From: Septoria linicola | Taxonomy: Eukaryota; Ascomycota; Dothideomycetes; Mycosphaerellales; Mycosphaerellaceae | DNA length: 64,000 bases | Assembly: GCA_024114885.1 (NCBI GenBank) | Contig: CP099420.1 | Location: forward strand, 2,976,001 to 3,040,000 | Direction: 5' to 3' | Shown here: piece by piece, positions 12,322 to 24,300 of the stretch | Layout: every line of letters begins with the position of its first letter | How positions within the stretch are numbered: position 1 is the first letter of the stretch | The notes under the pieces: model-generated | The model's input: only the letters and a program-made list of their open reading frames with translations | Databases searched by the model: none | Told to the model about the DNA's origin: nothing | Translations under genes and position numbers: made by a program

Positions 12322-12598
12322 TATTAAAAGTAGAGAGCGTATTATATACTATATAATATTAAGGAGGATATAGCGTAGTAAAGAAGAATAGAGGATTAAT
12401 CTTAAACTAACTTATATATATAGTATAGTAGTAATATACTAGGAACTAAATATAAAGTTAATTAAGTTAGTTATCTAAGAAGAGAAGAAAGAGAAGTAAG
12501 ATATACCTCTTACTAAGTCTTAGGTAGATACCTTAGGTATCTAGAACTATACTTAAATATCTATATCTAGACTAACTATCTAGGATATATTCTTAATA
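12322..12598 (-). repeat. A1 right LTR (5' LTR)
   Basis: 277-bp long terminal repeat. It directly adjoins the primer binding site on its inner side and the GGTCT target duplication on its outer side. Confidence 0.95.
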
Positions 12599-12603
12599 GG
12601 TCT

Positions 12604-13249
12604 AATATATTTAATAAGTATATAATTTAGATAGGTATATAATTTAAAAATTCTATATAGTTTACTTAAATACTAACTATTATTAGACGTCGGAATAGAT
12701 AGGCCGAAACGAGTTAGTATATAGGTTAGGCTAGGTCTTAGCCTATCTATAGAAGATAGTAATAGATATAGTATAAATACCTACTCTATACTTAGATAGG
12801 TTAGGTAAATAAAAAATAAGTATAATATAGATTTTAAGTATAACTATAAAGAAGATAGATTCTAGTTAGTATCGACTAATAAAAGGAAGTATATAATAGA
12901 GTAGTAAAGATAGAGAGAGAGATAATAGTAATAAGTAGAATAGATAGGCTAATCTAACGTCGACTTAAGTTTATAATATATATAGTTAGTAGACGTAGTT
13001 AGTAGCTACGTTCTAACTCTTAAAGCTTCCTTATAGAGTATATTACGCTTTTATATACTTTAATACTATAATTAATCTATCTTTATAACCTCTTTATTAT
13101 TACTAATACTATTAAACTTTAAAAGAGCCTTAATATCGTTTTTAACCTTCTTATTCTACTTCTTAAATATATCTATCTAATTATAAGTAAGTTCTAAATT
13201 AGGATAAAGAGTAGATACTTCTATAGTAAGTACTACTCTTATATTATAC
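12604..13249. repeat. Degenerate AT-rich DNA right of A1
   Basis: Continuation of the target that A1 split (left half 5604-6293). It keeps several CG steps (for example 12685-12710 and 12958-13010), unlike the nearly CG-free A1. It holds the motif tatagttagtagacgtagtt near 12977, related to motifs seen elsewhere in the island. Its left part may include the terminal region of the hAT relic that follows. No gene is visible. Confidence 0.5.
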
Positions 13250-15130
13250 TTATAATCGCGATATCGATATTATAAGAGTATAATATATATAAAGGTATCT
13301 AGATTATATATCTAATTATAGTAGTTCTAATAACGTATAATACTAAAATCTCGTTTATATCTAGTACCTACTACTAGAATATATAGAATATTCTAGGCTA
13401 TTTTTAATATAGTAGAGAATATATTAGTAAAAGCTAGCTATATATCTATAGGATCTATTCTATCTATATATAAGGAGTCTACTATCTAATAGCGCTCTAG
13501 TTCGTTATTAGGCTTAACTAAAGAGGCTATATCTACTACTAGTTAAGCTTTATTATCTTCGCTATCGATCTTTATAGTAAAGAAGATTAAGAAGCTTTAT
13601 ATACCTTAAGGCTACTATTTCGAAGCTTATATAGTACTAGATAAAGCTTTATAATACTTTAACTACTCTATACGTAATTTACTCTAGTAGAGATCTTCTA
13701 AACTATTATTATCGAAAGCGCCTCGCTTCTAGAATATACTCTTAATCGTAGAATATAGTAGTACTACTATACTATAGTAGTCTCTAAACTATTACTAGGT
13801 TTATTAGTAATATTAAAAGAGCTTAGTATACGCTTTATCTAGTACCTTATAGAGTAAGACCTTCTAAGCTTCTTTCTTATACTTAAGTTTCTTATCTACT
13901 TTATCTAGAATATCGAAAAGAGAGTTATAGTAGCTAAGGACTAGATAGAGGCTAGAGCTCTTTATCGTACTAACGTAGATAGTAGCCTAAGCGAAGAGTA
14001 TAGTTAGAGACGTAAGATATTCTAACTATTACTAGTTAGTATTAGATAGTATAAGTATTAGTAGCGACTAATTCTTAATAAATTTATCGATAAAGTTATA
14101 TAGTCGACTAAACTAAGATAGTATTATTATAGTCGAGCTCTAATAGGTCCTTACGTCTTATATTACTCGTAGTAGTCTCGTTATAGTATACTTTTACTAG
14201 CGTATATAAGCTTTTAGATAGGGATATAGATTCTTTAGACGCTTCTTTTAGAGATCTATAAAGCTCTCGAAACGCTAAGAACTAGAGTTTACCTATACTA
14301 TAAATCTATAGACCTAGAACGATTAATAAGCGCTAACTATACTTACTAACTACGATCGTCGACTATAACTATAATATATCTTAAATAAAAGTTTAGATAG
14401 TTCTTTAAGAGAAACTACTATATTAGTCTTTTAAAACCTTTCTAGAGCTTATTAATCTTTCTTATCGTTCTAAAACTCTTATAGATCGTTAATTAGTATT
14501 ATTTATAGTTATATAAAAAAGGCCTTTATAGTAAGCTATATTATATAAGTAAAATATAGAAACTATTCTAGAATCGTAGCTAGTATAGTAGGCTTAATAG
14601 TCTTAATACTAGAAAAGAGATTTACTTTATCTAGTTAAACTTCTAGTACTACTAGCTCTATAAGCTCTTTAATCGAAATAGAAGGCTTTATAATTTTTAT
14701 ACTATACTCTATTAAGTAAAGGCTAATAGCCTTAATACTAGCTTATATTAGTACTAATCGAATAGATACTAGTAAGATATATATAGATCTATAGAGTATA
14801 CTATTATTTCTAGCGTTATTATATATAAGAGCGATTAGTTAGTCTCTAAGGCTAAACCTTTATAATATATTAAAGAGTAACTTCGAAAGTCGCTCTCTAG
14901 TATATCTAATAGTAATATAGAGAAAGTCTAATATCGCCTTATACTAAACCTATTTAGCGTCGATCTAGTAGATATAGATAGTAAGGAATAAAGCTTTTAT
15001 ACTACTAGACTACTAGCTATCGACTACGATAGTAACCTTAGAGGTTCTAGCTAGTATAGCCTTTAGGTCTTCCTTAGACCTCTCTTAGATCTCTTAAAGA
15101 AGAGCCTTAATTATCTTACTAGAGTAGAAA
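13250..15130 (-). pseudogene. hAT-superfamily transposase relic
   Basis: Translated on the minus strand, with TAG/TAA read as former Gln or Trp, this stretch gives hAT hallmarks in the right order. At about 15050-14790 there is a transposase core with a VVDS...FLTIY-like strand, a LDFLYIT...RERLSKLLFNIL block and a NNARNN motif (14797-14820), corresponding to the family DNASNN motif. At about 13560-13270 comes the C-terminal dimerisation domain, with DELERY-like, DILCIP-like and ERDFS-like blocks. Known hAT transposases cut and paste with an RNase H-fold DDE site. This one is full of stops and lacks ATG starts. The ends of the element and an 8-bp target duplication were not identified. Assignment to hAT is firm from the motif order; the boundaries are approximate. 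Confidence 0.75.
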
Positions 15131-16292
15131 AGTATTTCGAGACTAGAGTTAAGATATATATATATATATATATATATAGTAGACTATAGGATTCTCGAAG
15201 AAATTAAGTAGTAGGCTATATACTACGATTATTTATATAGATACTATAGAGAAGTTATTAATACTTAGGTCTAGGTCGCTAAGGTAACCTTTACGATTTC
15301 GAGCCTAACTATATAAGCTTAATAATATAGTTAGTAAATATAGTTAGTAGGAACTTATATAATAGTCTTTATACTACTAGATATACTCTAGTAGTATCTT
15401 CTTTCTCTTAAATACCTATACGTACTCCTTAGTTTAAAAGTAAGAACTAAGACTACTTATACTAATATAGGAGCCTAGATAGGCTAAAAAGATCTTATAA
15501 CCTTAGTAGACTACTTTTAGTAAGGTATCCTCGATATTAATCCTCTAGTTAAAAAACTTCTAGATCTAGAAGGAATAGATACTCTTCTATTTAATAGATA
15601 TAGTCTTTTATATTCTAAACTTAGATTTATAGTAACTTTATATCTTCTACTATCGTCGTATATACTAGTCTCTAAAGTCTGTTTTATACTCTTTCTACTA
15701 TAGATATATCCTATTTACTTAAGTCTAGTCTAGAGAAGATATAGGTATATTAATTAGAATTTTAGAGATAGTAGATAGTCTACTAGAGCTCTACTCTAAT
15801 ACTATACGTCGTTACGTAGAGCGTACTATTAGACTAGATCCGAATTATAAAGAGTCTCTAAAAACGCTATCTTAATATTATTATCTTAGTCGAGTACTAG
15901 ATCTAAGTCCTCTAGTAGCTAGCGATAGATTTTACTATAAAGATAGTATATTTATAGATAGTAGTATTAAAACTAGAAGAGTTAAAGAAGATAAAAGTAG
16001 ACTAAATTATAAAAGTAAGAAAGAGAGGAGCTCTAGACTATCTATAAAATACGCTATAACTTTACTCTAGTACGACGTCTATAGTAGTTCTTACCTATAG
16101 AGAAGCCTAAATTATACTAATTAGACGTAGTAAAGCCTCTTATCTACTAACGATAGACTAGTTAAGAACTCGGTACTAATCTCTAGATTAAGTACGCTAG
16201 AATCTATTAGATCTATAATAATAGACGAAAAGCTAATACTAGCCTACTCGCTCTTAAATCTAGCTTAAACTAGACTCTTAACTATAGCTTCG
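15131..16292. repeat. Degenerate repeat DNA right of the hAT relic
   Basis: AT-rich, RIP-mutated, with scattered CG steps. It includes an AT dinucleotide run (15154-15178) and the motif tatagttagtaaatatagtt near 15326. A plus-strand frame can be read through former Gln/Trp codons over much of 15830-16290, but I could not assign it to a family. It probably belongs to a transposon older than the Copia insertions. Confidence 0.4.
15154..15178. repeat. (AT)n microsatellite
   Basis: Uninterrupted alternating AT run of about 25 bases inside the RIP island. Confidence 0.9.
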
Positions 16293-17237
16293 AGTAAAGT
16301 CTCTTTCTTATTAAGTCTATATTATTTATTAAATATACTATAGGTAAGCTTCGTATTTTGTCTCTACTATATAGAGATAGTAGGTATAGAGAATCTATAG
16401 GTATTCTAATCGTAGTTAGTAGGAATTAGCTATCTAAGATACTTAATAAGAATTAAGAAGTAATTAATAAAGAAGAGCTTCTAGCTAAGAATATTATATA
16501 GTATAGCCTAGTATTCTAGCTAAAAGATATTATAGAGTATAGGCAAAACGCTATTAGTAATATATAGCTATAGTTAATTAGTATATAGTTAGTAAATATA
16601 GTTAGCGCTTAAGATAGCTAGTAGATATATCTTAACTTAGGCTTCTAGTACTAATATCTAAAGTAAGATAGCTAGACCTTAAAGCTATAATATTATAAAA
16701 GAGGAGCTCTATATTATATTAGTAGATAGGAGTTTCTAATAGATAGAAAGACTTATAATATTACTATATACTTATATAGCTATAAGTTTATCTAGCGCCT
16801 TAATCTTAGACTAGAACTCGCTAATTACCTTATACTAGTATTAATAAGTCGCTCTACTATAGTTAGTAGAGCCTAGTATACTAGTAGATAGCTTAATAGC
16901 GCGCTTAGCCTAAATATTCTCTTCTTAAAATAAGCTTAGTAGGTTATTAATAATAACGTTTATAGAGTTTCTCTTTAACTTAGAAGGATCTAATAGTACC
17001 TAAACCTATATACTACTATCTTCCTTTTCGAATTCTTCTAATATACTCTCTTTTCTCTTAATCTCTTTATATAGAAGGTAGAGCTCGATATACTAACCTT
17101 CTTTATCTTTCTAAATAAGATCTTTAAGAGATTTCTTTTCCTCTAGCTTCTTAAGAGTCTTCCTCTCTCTATATAATATTAGCGCTAACTATATACGCTA
17201 ACTATATTTACTAACTATATATATAATAGTATAATAG
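16293..17237. repeat. Inverted repeat arm IR-L
   Basis: Reverse complement matches 19454-20321 over most of its length, with small indels and one internal length difference. Shared landmarks are the agcttcgtattttgtctcta-like block near 16350, the gcgcttaagatagctag block near 16609 and the atatttactaactatat block near 17204. The arms flank about 2.2 kb containing a copy of repeat family R. On the minus strand the arm shows an open-like frame with a charged stretch (RKTLKKLEEKKSLKDLI) if stops are read through. I do not recognise the protein. Confidence 0.75.
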
Positions 17238-17940
17238 AGACTTACTATTATTTAGTAAAGCTTACCTTATAGTCTAGTTTCTATTAATTAATATACGTCT
17301 TCTATATATCCTTATCGAGGCTATTCTACTCTAGTAGTAAAGCTATTTACTTTATCTTAAAACGACTAAAAGCTTGATTCTTTACTTTATATTTTTAATC
17401 TTCTTTAGCTCTATCTTTATCTATAGCTTAAGTACGTACGTAGTCGCGTAGTATATTTAGATTAATTAAGTAGTCCTTAATATCCTTTCTTATTATAGTA
17501 AGTCTTATACGTTTCGCCTCGAGTTTAGAAAGAGACTCTATCTTACGCTTCTAATATACTATTCCTAGGACAATTAATATTAAAAGTATCGCGTTCGATA
17601 GCTATAATAGTTATCTACTAAATAGTAGTAGAATTAGGTAGGTTAGATAAGCGATAGTAATATATAACGAATTTAGTTATAAGTATAGATAGTTAGATAG
17701 TAGGGTTTAGAATTTATAGAAAGTAAAGAAATCTAGAGTCTAAGAGCTAACTAAGTAGAAGTAACGTTAAGATAGAGCTACTCCTAGATACTTTAATATA
17801 GCTTTCTAGATAATATTAGTTATTAGTATATATAGTTAGTATTTTACTATTAGATTATATCTTAGTATAAGCTAATATATCTACTAAGTCTACCTATCCT
17901 AGGTCTCTATAGTATATCTACTAAATAGAAGAAAGATTAC
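17238..17940. repeat. Degenerate DNA between IR-L and the R copy
   Basis: RIP-mutated, no recognised element. It contains a tatatatagttagtattt motif near 17831, related to motifs in the flanking arms. A few CG steps remain. Confidence 0.4.
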
Positions 17941-19453
17941 TTTAAAAAGAGAGATATAGGCTAATTATATAAGACTAATAGTAGATTATAGAGACCTAGC
18001 TTTTATTCTAGAAAGGATATCTTAACTTCTTAAGAAGTACTTACTCGTTTATACTTACCTTTTCTACTATATATAACCTTATATATTAGCTAGAGATATT
18101 ATAATTTTAGCTATTATATTAAGAACTATCTTATCGATCTATAGGCTAGGTTTAAAACTCTTTAAGCTACTTAATAAGTTAATAGGCTTAATAGATTACT
18201 AAAATAGTATAAATTCTAAGAATCCTATAGTATATATTAATAGAATAAATATTTAGTTTTAAGATATTTTAAAGCCTAATAACGAGATACTACTATTAAG
18301 TCTATTATAGAGAAAGTTTTTTTTTTAGATTTAGAAGATTCTACTAATCTTTTAGAACTAGCCTTTTTTAATTAGTCTTAGAAAAGAGAGAGAGTATTAC
18401 TAGTTTATACTTATATATTTTATAGCTTCTAAAAGTATTCTACTAGGAATAATACTAGTAGGATCTATTATATTATTAATAAAATTAATCGAGAACTAGA
18501 CTATAGAAGATAATATAGTACTAATATCTATTATAGAATAATTAATATTCTCGTCCTCTATAAATTCTCTAGACCTCTCTATCTTAGACTAAAGATAGAG
18601 AACCTTCTTCTTTATATACTCTTCTATCTACTTTAGAATCTTCTTATTCTATATTAACTAGGAAAAGATAGATATAAGCTCTTCTTTATCCTACTCTATC
18701 TTCTTTAAATATTCTTCTCGAGTCTAATTAAGAAACTTCTAGAAGAGATTTATATACTCTAACTCTACTTAATATAGTTAGTATAATAGAGATAGTACTT
18801 AGAGTTCTCTATAATAATATAATCGTAGCTATTTAGGAAATAGTAGTTATAAGAAAGAATTATAAGAGAACTAAAGAATAGAGTTTCTTTAGAAAAATAA
18901 AAGCGATTCTTTAAAGAAGAGAAAGCTATCTTTATACTATAAAGAATAGATAACTTAAACCTTATAACCTTAGAGCTTTAGAATAAAGCTAAGCTAGAAA
19001 GAAGATAGTATTATAGTTTAATAGCGTAGCTATTAGAATCTCTACGATTATTAGATAATAGGCCTTATCTATAAGAAGGCTACTTACTTATAATAGAGTA
19101 ATTAGAGAAATATAGTAGCTAGTAGATACTAATAAATAGCTATAGTATATATATATCTAATTACTCCTTAGTAATACTAAGATAACTATTAGTTACTACG
19201 AGTAATCGTTAATTATAACTCTATAGAATAATCTTAAAAGATATAGGAATTTCTTTTATATATATATATATATATAATAAGTAGTTCTAGATAGTTATTA
19301 TATATAACTTACTATTCTATCTTACTAATTAAAATTCTAAGAATCTCTTCTTTATTATACTTCTAACTAGACCTCTCTATCTAGCCTAAACCTAATTAAG
19401 CTAAGTATCTACTTAGTAAGATCTTAGGTTATTATCTTAGTAATAACCTTATC
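17941..19453 (+). pseudogene. Repeat family R copy 1, unclassified degraded coding element
   Basis: On the plus strand a frame runs from 17944 for about 900 bases if TAG/TAA are read as former Gln/Trp. It gives a plausible protein with blocks such as LTRLYLPFLLYITLYIS, RYYNFSYYIKNYL and LNRLLKQYKF. The 3' part (about 18960-19453) is homologous, in reverse complement, to 46303-46760 and to its copies in the tandem array. There the longer frame includes GLIYKKATYLQQSNQRNIVA-like sequence. I do not recognise the family; candidates are an unclassified DNA transposon or a repeat-borne accessory gene. The homology ends where the inverted repeat arm begins at 19454, which suggests a real element edge. 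Confidence 0.5.
18311..18320. repeat. T homopolymer run
   Basis: A run of about ten T inside the R copy 1 frame, the longest homopolymer I noticed in the island. Confidence 0.7.
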
Positions 19454-20321
19454 CTATTATACTATTATATATATAGTTAGTAAATATAGTTAGTATATAT
19501 AGTTAGTACTAATATTATATAGAGAGGAGAGAAAGGCTCTTAAGAAGCTAGAGGAAAAGATATCTCTTAAAGATCTTACTTAGAAAGATAAAGAAGATTA
19601 GTATATCGAGCTCTATCTTCTATATAGAGAGAAATAATAAGAGGAACTCTATAAATATTATTATCGATAACCTACTAAGCTTATCTTAAGAGAAGGATAT
19701 TTAGACTAAGCGTACTATTAAGCTATCTACAAGTACGCTAGGCTCTACTAACTATAGTAGAGCGACTTATTAATACTAGTATAAGGTAATTAGTAAGTTC
19801 TAGTCTAAGATTAAGGCGCTAGATAAACTTATAGCTATATAAGTATATAGTAATAGCGTAAGTCTTCCTATCTATTAGAAACTCCTATCTACTAATATAA
19901 TATAGAGATCTTCTTTTATAATACTATAGCTTCGAGGTCTAGCTATCTTACTTTAGATATTAGTACTAGAAGCCTAAGTTAAAGTATATCTACTAGCTAT
20001 CTTAAGCGCTAACTATATTTACTAACTATATACTAATTAACTATAGTTATATATTACTAATAGCGTTTTACCTATACTCTATAATATCTTTTAGCTAGAA
20101 TACTAGGCTATACTATATAATATTCTTAGCTAGAAGCTCTTTTTTATTAATTTTTTCTTAATTCTTATTAAGTATCTTAGATAGCTAATTCCTACTAACT
20201 ATAATTAGGATATCTATAGATTCTCTTTATCTACTATATCTATATAGTAGAGATAAAACGCGAAGCTTATCTATAGTATATTTAATAAATAATATATACT
20301 TAATAAGAAAGAGACTTTACT
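19454..20321. repeat. Inverted repeat arm IR-R
   Basis: Inverted partner of 16293-17237. It lacks some sequence present in the left arm, where the left arm encodes the extra charged segment near 17000-17060. It is cut at its right end by the Copia B1 LTR at 20322. The expected continuation, judged from the left arm, does not appear directly after B1. Confidence 0.75.
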
Positions 20322-20909
20322 TAATTTTAGAAAGATAAGCTTAGCTTATTCTAAAACTAGACTTCTAGAAGCGACTCTAATATTATATAATAGCTATTAG
20401 ATTCTATATTAGAGACGACTCTAATGTTATATAATAGCTATTAGATTCTATATTATAGGCGACTCTAATTTTATATAATTAGGTTATATAATAGATATTA
20501 GATTTCTAAAAAGAAAAGAGGTCTAAAATTATCTAAATAATATCTTAGAAGTTTCTATAGTATATATTAGTAAGAGTCTCCTACCTAGTACTATCTAGCT
20601 TAAAGGTCTAGAATTAAAAAGAAGCTTAAAGAAAGTTAGATTTCTAATTAAAGATTCTATAACTTTCTAAACTAGTCTAAAGCTATATAAGCGATTACGT
20701 AGCCTAGAAGATTCTAGTCGTCTTAAAGAGAATACTTAAGTAGACGCCTACGCTCTACTTAGTAGAAGAATAATAAAAGTTTAAACTACTCTCTAATTAA
20801 GTTAATTTTCCTTTAATAATAATCGATTAACTAACTATTAATATTTAATTAACCTTTAGATCAAATATTAATTAAGAACTAACGAGCTATCTCTACTAAA
20901 ATCTTAAAA
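20322..20909 (+). repeat. B1 5' LTR
   Basis: Begins TAATTTTAGAAAG. It contains two or three copies of an internal unit of about 45-50 bp (gcgactctaa...attagattctatatta, 20384-20462) and ends just before the primer binding site. Confidence 0.8.
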
Positions 20910-20923
20910 GGTTATAAGCCTAG
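20910..20923 (+). other. B1 primer binding site, half-tRNA iMet type
   Basis: GGTTATAAGCCTAG, the same motif as in family A although the LTRs are unrelated. It fits the complement of the initiator tRNA-Met anticodon arm after RIP. Confidence 0.7.
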
Positions 20924-21339
20924 TCTATAATAAAGCTTAGACTAAGCTAAGACGACGTATAGACTAACTCTAGAATATATAGACTCTATCTAGAGAAAGT
21001 ATAACTCTTTTCTAGAACTTTCTCTAGAACTTTTTTAAAAATCGATAATAACTTAATTAAATATTACTAAATTAGACGATTTATAGTTTAGAAGAAAGCT
21101 TAAAGAAAGCTCTTCTAGAACTACTATACTAAGGATTTTTATTATAATAAACTAGAGAGCTTATAGCCTTTAAAGTCTCTACTACTATCTCTTATCTAGG
21201 GAACTAGAATTATATAAGCGTATTAAGAGTTATAAAAACTATTATACTAGTTAGATCTCTTAAGTAAGTAGTATACTAATAGATATTATTAAGAATAGCT
21301 AAACCTAAGTATATTATAAGTTAGTTAGCCTAGTATTAA

Positions 21340-24300
21340 GTTTCTTTCTCTAGAAGCTTTAAGATATTTAATAATTATATCTCTAAGTAATAAGATCTTT
21401 AGTTTTTAATATCTAAAAGAGTAAGAAAACTATAAGATATAGTTTTCTAGAATAAAGTCTTATCTAACTAAAAAAGGCTATATTAGTACTATAGCTAGTA
21501 ATTAAAACAATACTAGTAACGATAAAGTACTAGCCTCTATTAGATTAGCTCTAGAGGATAGCTCTCTCTTATAAATTTAAGATAAAGAGATAGCTAAAAT
21601 AGCTTAGAATACTCTTAAAGAACTCTATTCTTTTAAAGAAATTAGTTCTAAGTTCCTTCTCTTAAGAGAGCTATTCTAAACTACTCTAGAGACTTTAGAA
21701 TCTATAGAGTTATATATTAATATAATTTATCTTCTTACTAATAATTTAAAGAGTAAGAAGATTATTATATTAGACTAAGTAATAATAGCTTAGACTTTAA
21801 ATAACCTAAATAATAAATATAGCTTCTTTATTACCTCTATAAGTTAAAATCTAAGAGATAATAAAGCTAGCTATACTCTAGAGACTTTATTCTCTAATAT
21901 ACTAGATAAATCTAGAAGATATAGTACTAAAGAAATAGTACTTCTCTCTAGAGATAATAAGTCTAAAAAGTCTATAAAGAATAAACCTAAGAGTATCTCT
22001 AAAAGATTAAATAAGAAGAGCTTTAAAGACTCTATTAAATATTATTTCTATTATTCTAAGAAAAGATATTTAGAAGAGAAATATTTTAATAAATACTCTA
22101 GCTTATACTCTAGTTAGTAGTAAGCTAGTAAAGAGTCTAAATCTACTAAATCTAGTAGTAGTCTATCTAATCTTATTACTAGAGAAGTAGAAAAGATATA
22201 AGATAAAGTAGAAGTACTATATTCTATTATAGATATCGACGTATCTCTAAACGCTCTTAGTCTAGAGCCTAAAGATATATAGATTCTAGACTTAGGTACT
22301 AGTAGATATATTATAAGTAATAAGATATATTTTATATCTTTCTATAAGAAGAATATAATAATTAAATAGAGAGAAGCTAGCTCTACTATATCCTATAGAG
22401 TAGGCGATATAAAGATATAATTTAATAATACTAAAAAAGTTATAATCTTAACTAATTACCTATATACTCTAGATTTTAAGCTTAATCTAATATCTATCTC
22501 TTAACTAGATAATAAGAGAGTTAGAGGCGTACTAGAAAATAGTATAATAGAGCTATATAACTCTAGCTATTACCTATGAACTAAGACTAAGTAAGATAAG
22601 TCGCTATATAAGCTAGATATCTTAATTCTCTCTATTTCTTTAAAAGAAGAAGCTCTATACTTAGAGTCTAAGAGCGACGCTAATATATAGTATTAAAGAC
22701 TAGGATATATAGGCGATAATATCTTAAAACACCTAGATATTAGCTTAGAAAATAAAGAAACTAGTCTAAAATATAAAGTATATATTTAATCTAAATATAC
22801 TTATAAAATAAGTTACTAAATTATAGAGAAAGCTAAAAGCTATCTAGATAAGATAAGCTATAATATCTATAGCCCTATAGAGCCTCCTACTAAATAGAGA
22901 TATTACTACTTTATAAGCTTTATAGATAATTATAGTCGTTATTTAGAAATTAATCTATTACGACTTAAATCTAAGGCATTCTCTAGTATTAAAGACTCTA
23001 AAGTAAGAGCTAGAAACTCTAACTTAAATAGTAATAAAAGGCTATTATTTAAGATATTTAAAAGCGATAATACTAAAGAACTTACTAGTTATAAAATAGA
23101 GAGTCTCTTTAAAGAAAATAGTATAAAATATAAACTTAGTAGCTCTTATAATTCTAAATAAAATAGGCTTATAGAGAGACTAGATAGAACTCTATTTAAT
23201 AAAGTACGTACCTTACTACTAGAGTCTAATCTTCCTAAGTACTTTTAGAGTAAGGCTCTAGAAGTAGCTATATATCTATATAATAGAACGCTCTACTTGT
23301 CTTTAATCTATAAATTACTCTATAAGGTTAGGTTTAATAAGAAGCTAAACCTTAGTAATATATACGTTTTTAGCTCTATATCTTATTATTCTAGAATTAA
23401 TACTAAGAAATTAGATTCTAGAGCTCGTATAGCTATCTTAATTAGCTATAGTAACTCTAAGAACTATAAACTCTTTAATTTAGAGTTAAAATATACTATC
23501 TAGGCACGAGATATTACTATTCTAGAAAATTAGTTCTATAAAGATAAAGATATACTAAGAACTAGTCTAAATCTGGAAGAAGAACCTCTAATAACTCTAT
23601 CTAATAATAACTAAAATCTAGAGAAAGTCTAAGCTTCTCTAGATAAGGTCTAAGCTCCTCTAGGAGAGGTCTAAGCTCCTCTAGATAAAGTCTAAGCTTA
23701 GACCTCTAATAATTAACCTATAAACCTAGAGTTAGATAGAACTATACCTACTATTTCTATATCTAATAGAGATATATCTCTAGAGCTAGAATAAGACGAG
23801 TTATAAAATAATATAGAAGAGTTTTCTAAAGTATCTAAGATAGATATAAGAGATATTACTAGTTTTAGACCTATAAATACTCTAGAAGATAATAGTCTAG
23901 ATAATAAGCTAGCCTTATATACTCTTATAGCTAGTAATAATTATAACGACCCTACTACCTATAAAGAAGCTATTAATAGTCCTAATAAAGAGAAATAGTT
24001 AGAGTCTATATCGTCTAAAATTAATAACCTTAGTAGACTAAAAACCTAGTACTTAGTAGAACTACCTAAAGATAGAAAGGTTATTAAAGGTAGGTAGGTC
24101 TATAAGACAAAAAGAGACCTCTATAGTAATCTTATTAAGTTTAAAAGTAGATAGGTTACTAAGGGCTTTAAGTAAGTACTAGGCCTAGACTATAATAATA
24201 CTTTTAGTAATATATATTACTCTAAAGCCTAGCGTTCCCTCTTCTATATAGTAGCTTATAAAGAGTTAGAAATCGAATAAATCGATATAAAACTTACTTT

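Larger units (their letters stand above)
6299..12598 (-). mobile_element. Copia LTR retrotransposon, family A copy A1 (RIP-inactivated)
   Basis: Complete 6300-bp element bounded by two 277-bp LTRs and a perfect 5-bp target duplication, GGTCT (6294-6298 and 12599-12603). Its ends read TATTAA and TTAATA, which are TG/CA termini after RIP. Orientation is minus: the primer binding site lies inside the right LTR (12307-12321) and a purine-rich tract (ctcctactt on plus, 6576-6584) lies inside the left LTR. Read on the minus strand, the interior gives Copia protease, integrase, reverse transcriptase and RNase H in the usual order, full of TAG/TAA where Trp or Gln codons are expected. The reverse transcriptase YxDD motif is altered near 8241-8252. 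The element cannot encode an active polyprotein. Confidence 0.95.

Noticed and set aside
23297..23503. The 68-codon ATG frame as a functional small gene
   Set aside because: Its product matches the interior of a Copia polyprotein, and the surrounding frame continues on both sides with RIP stops.
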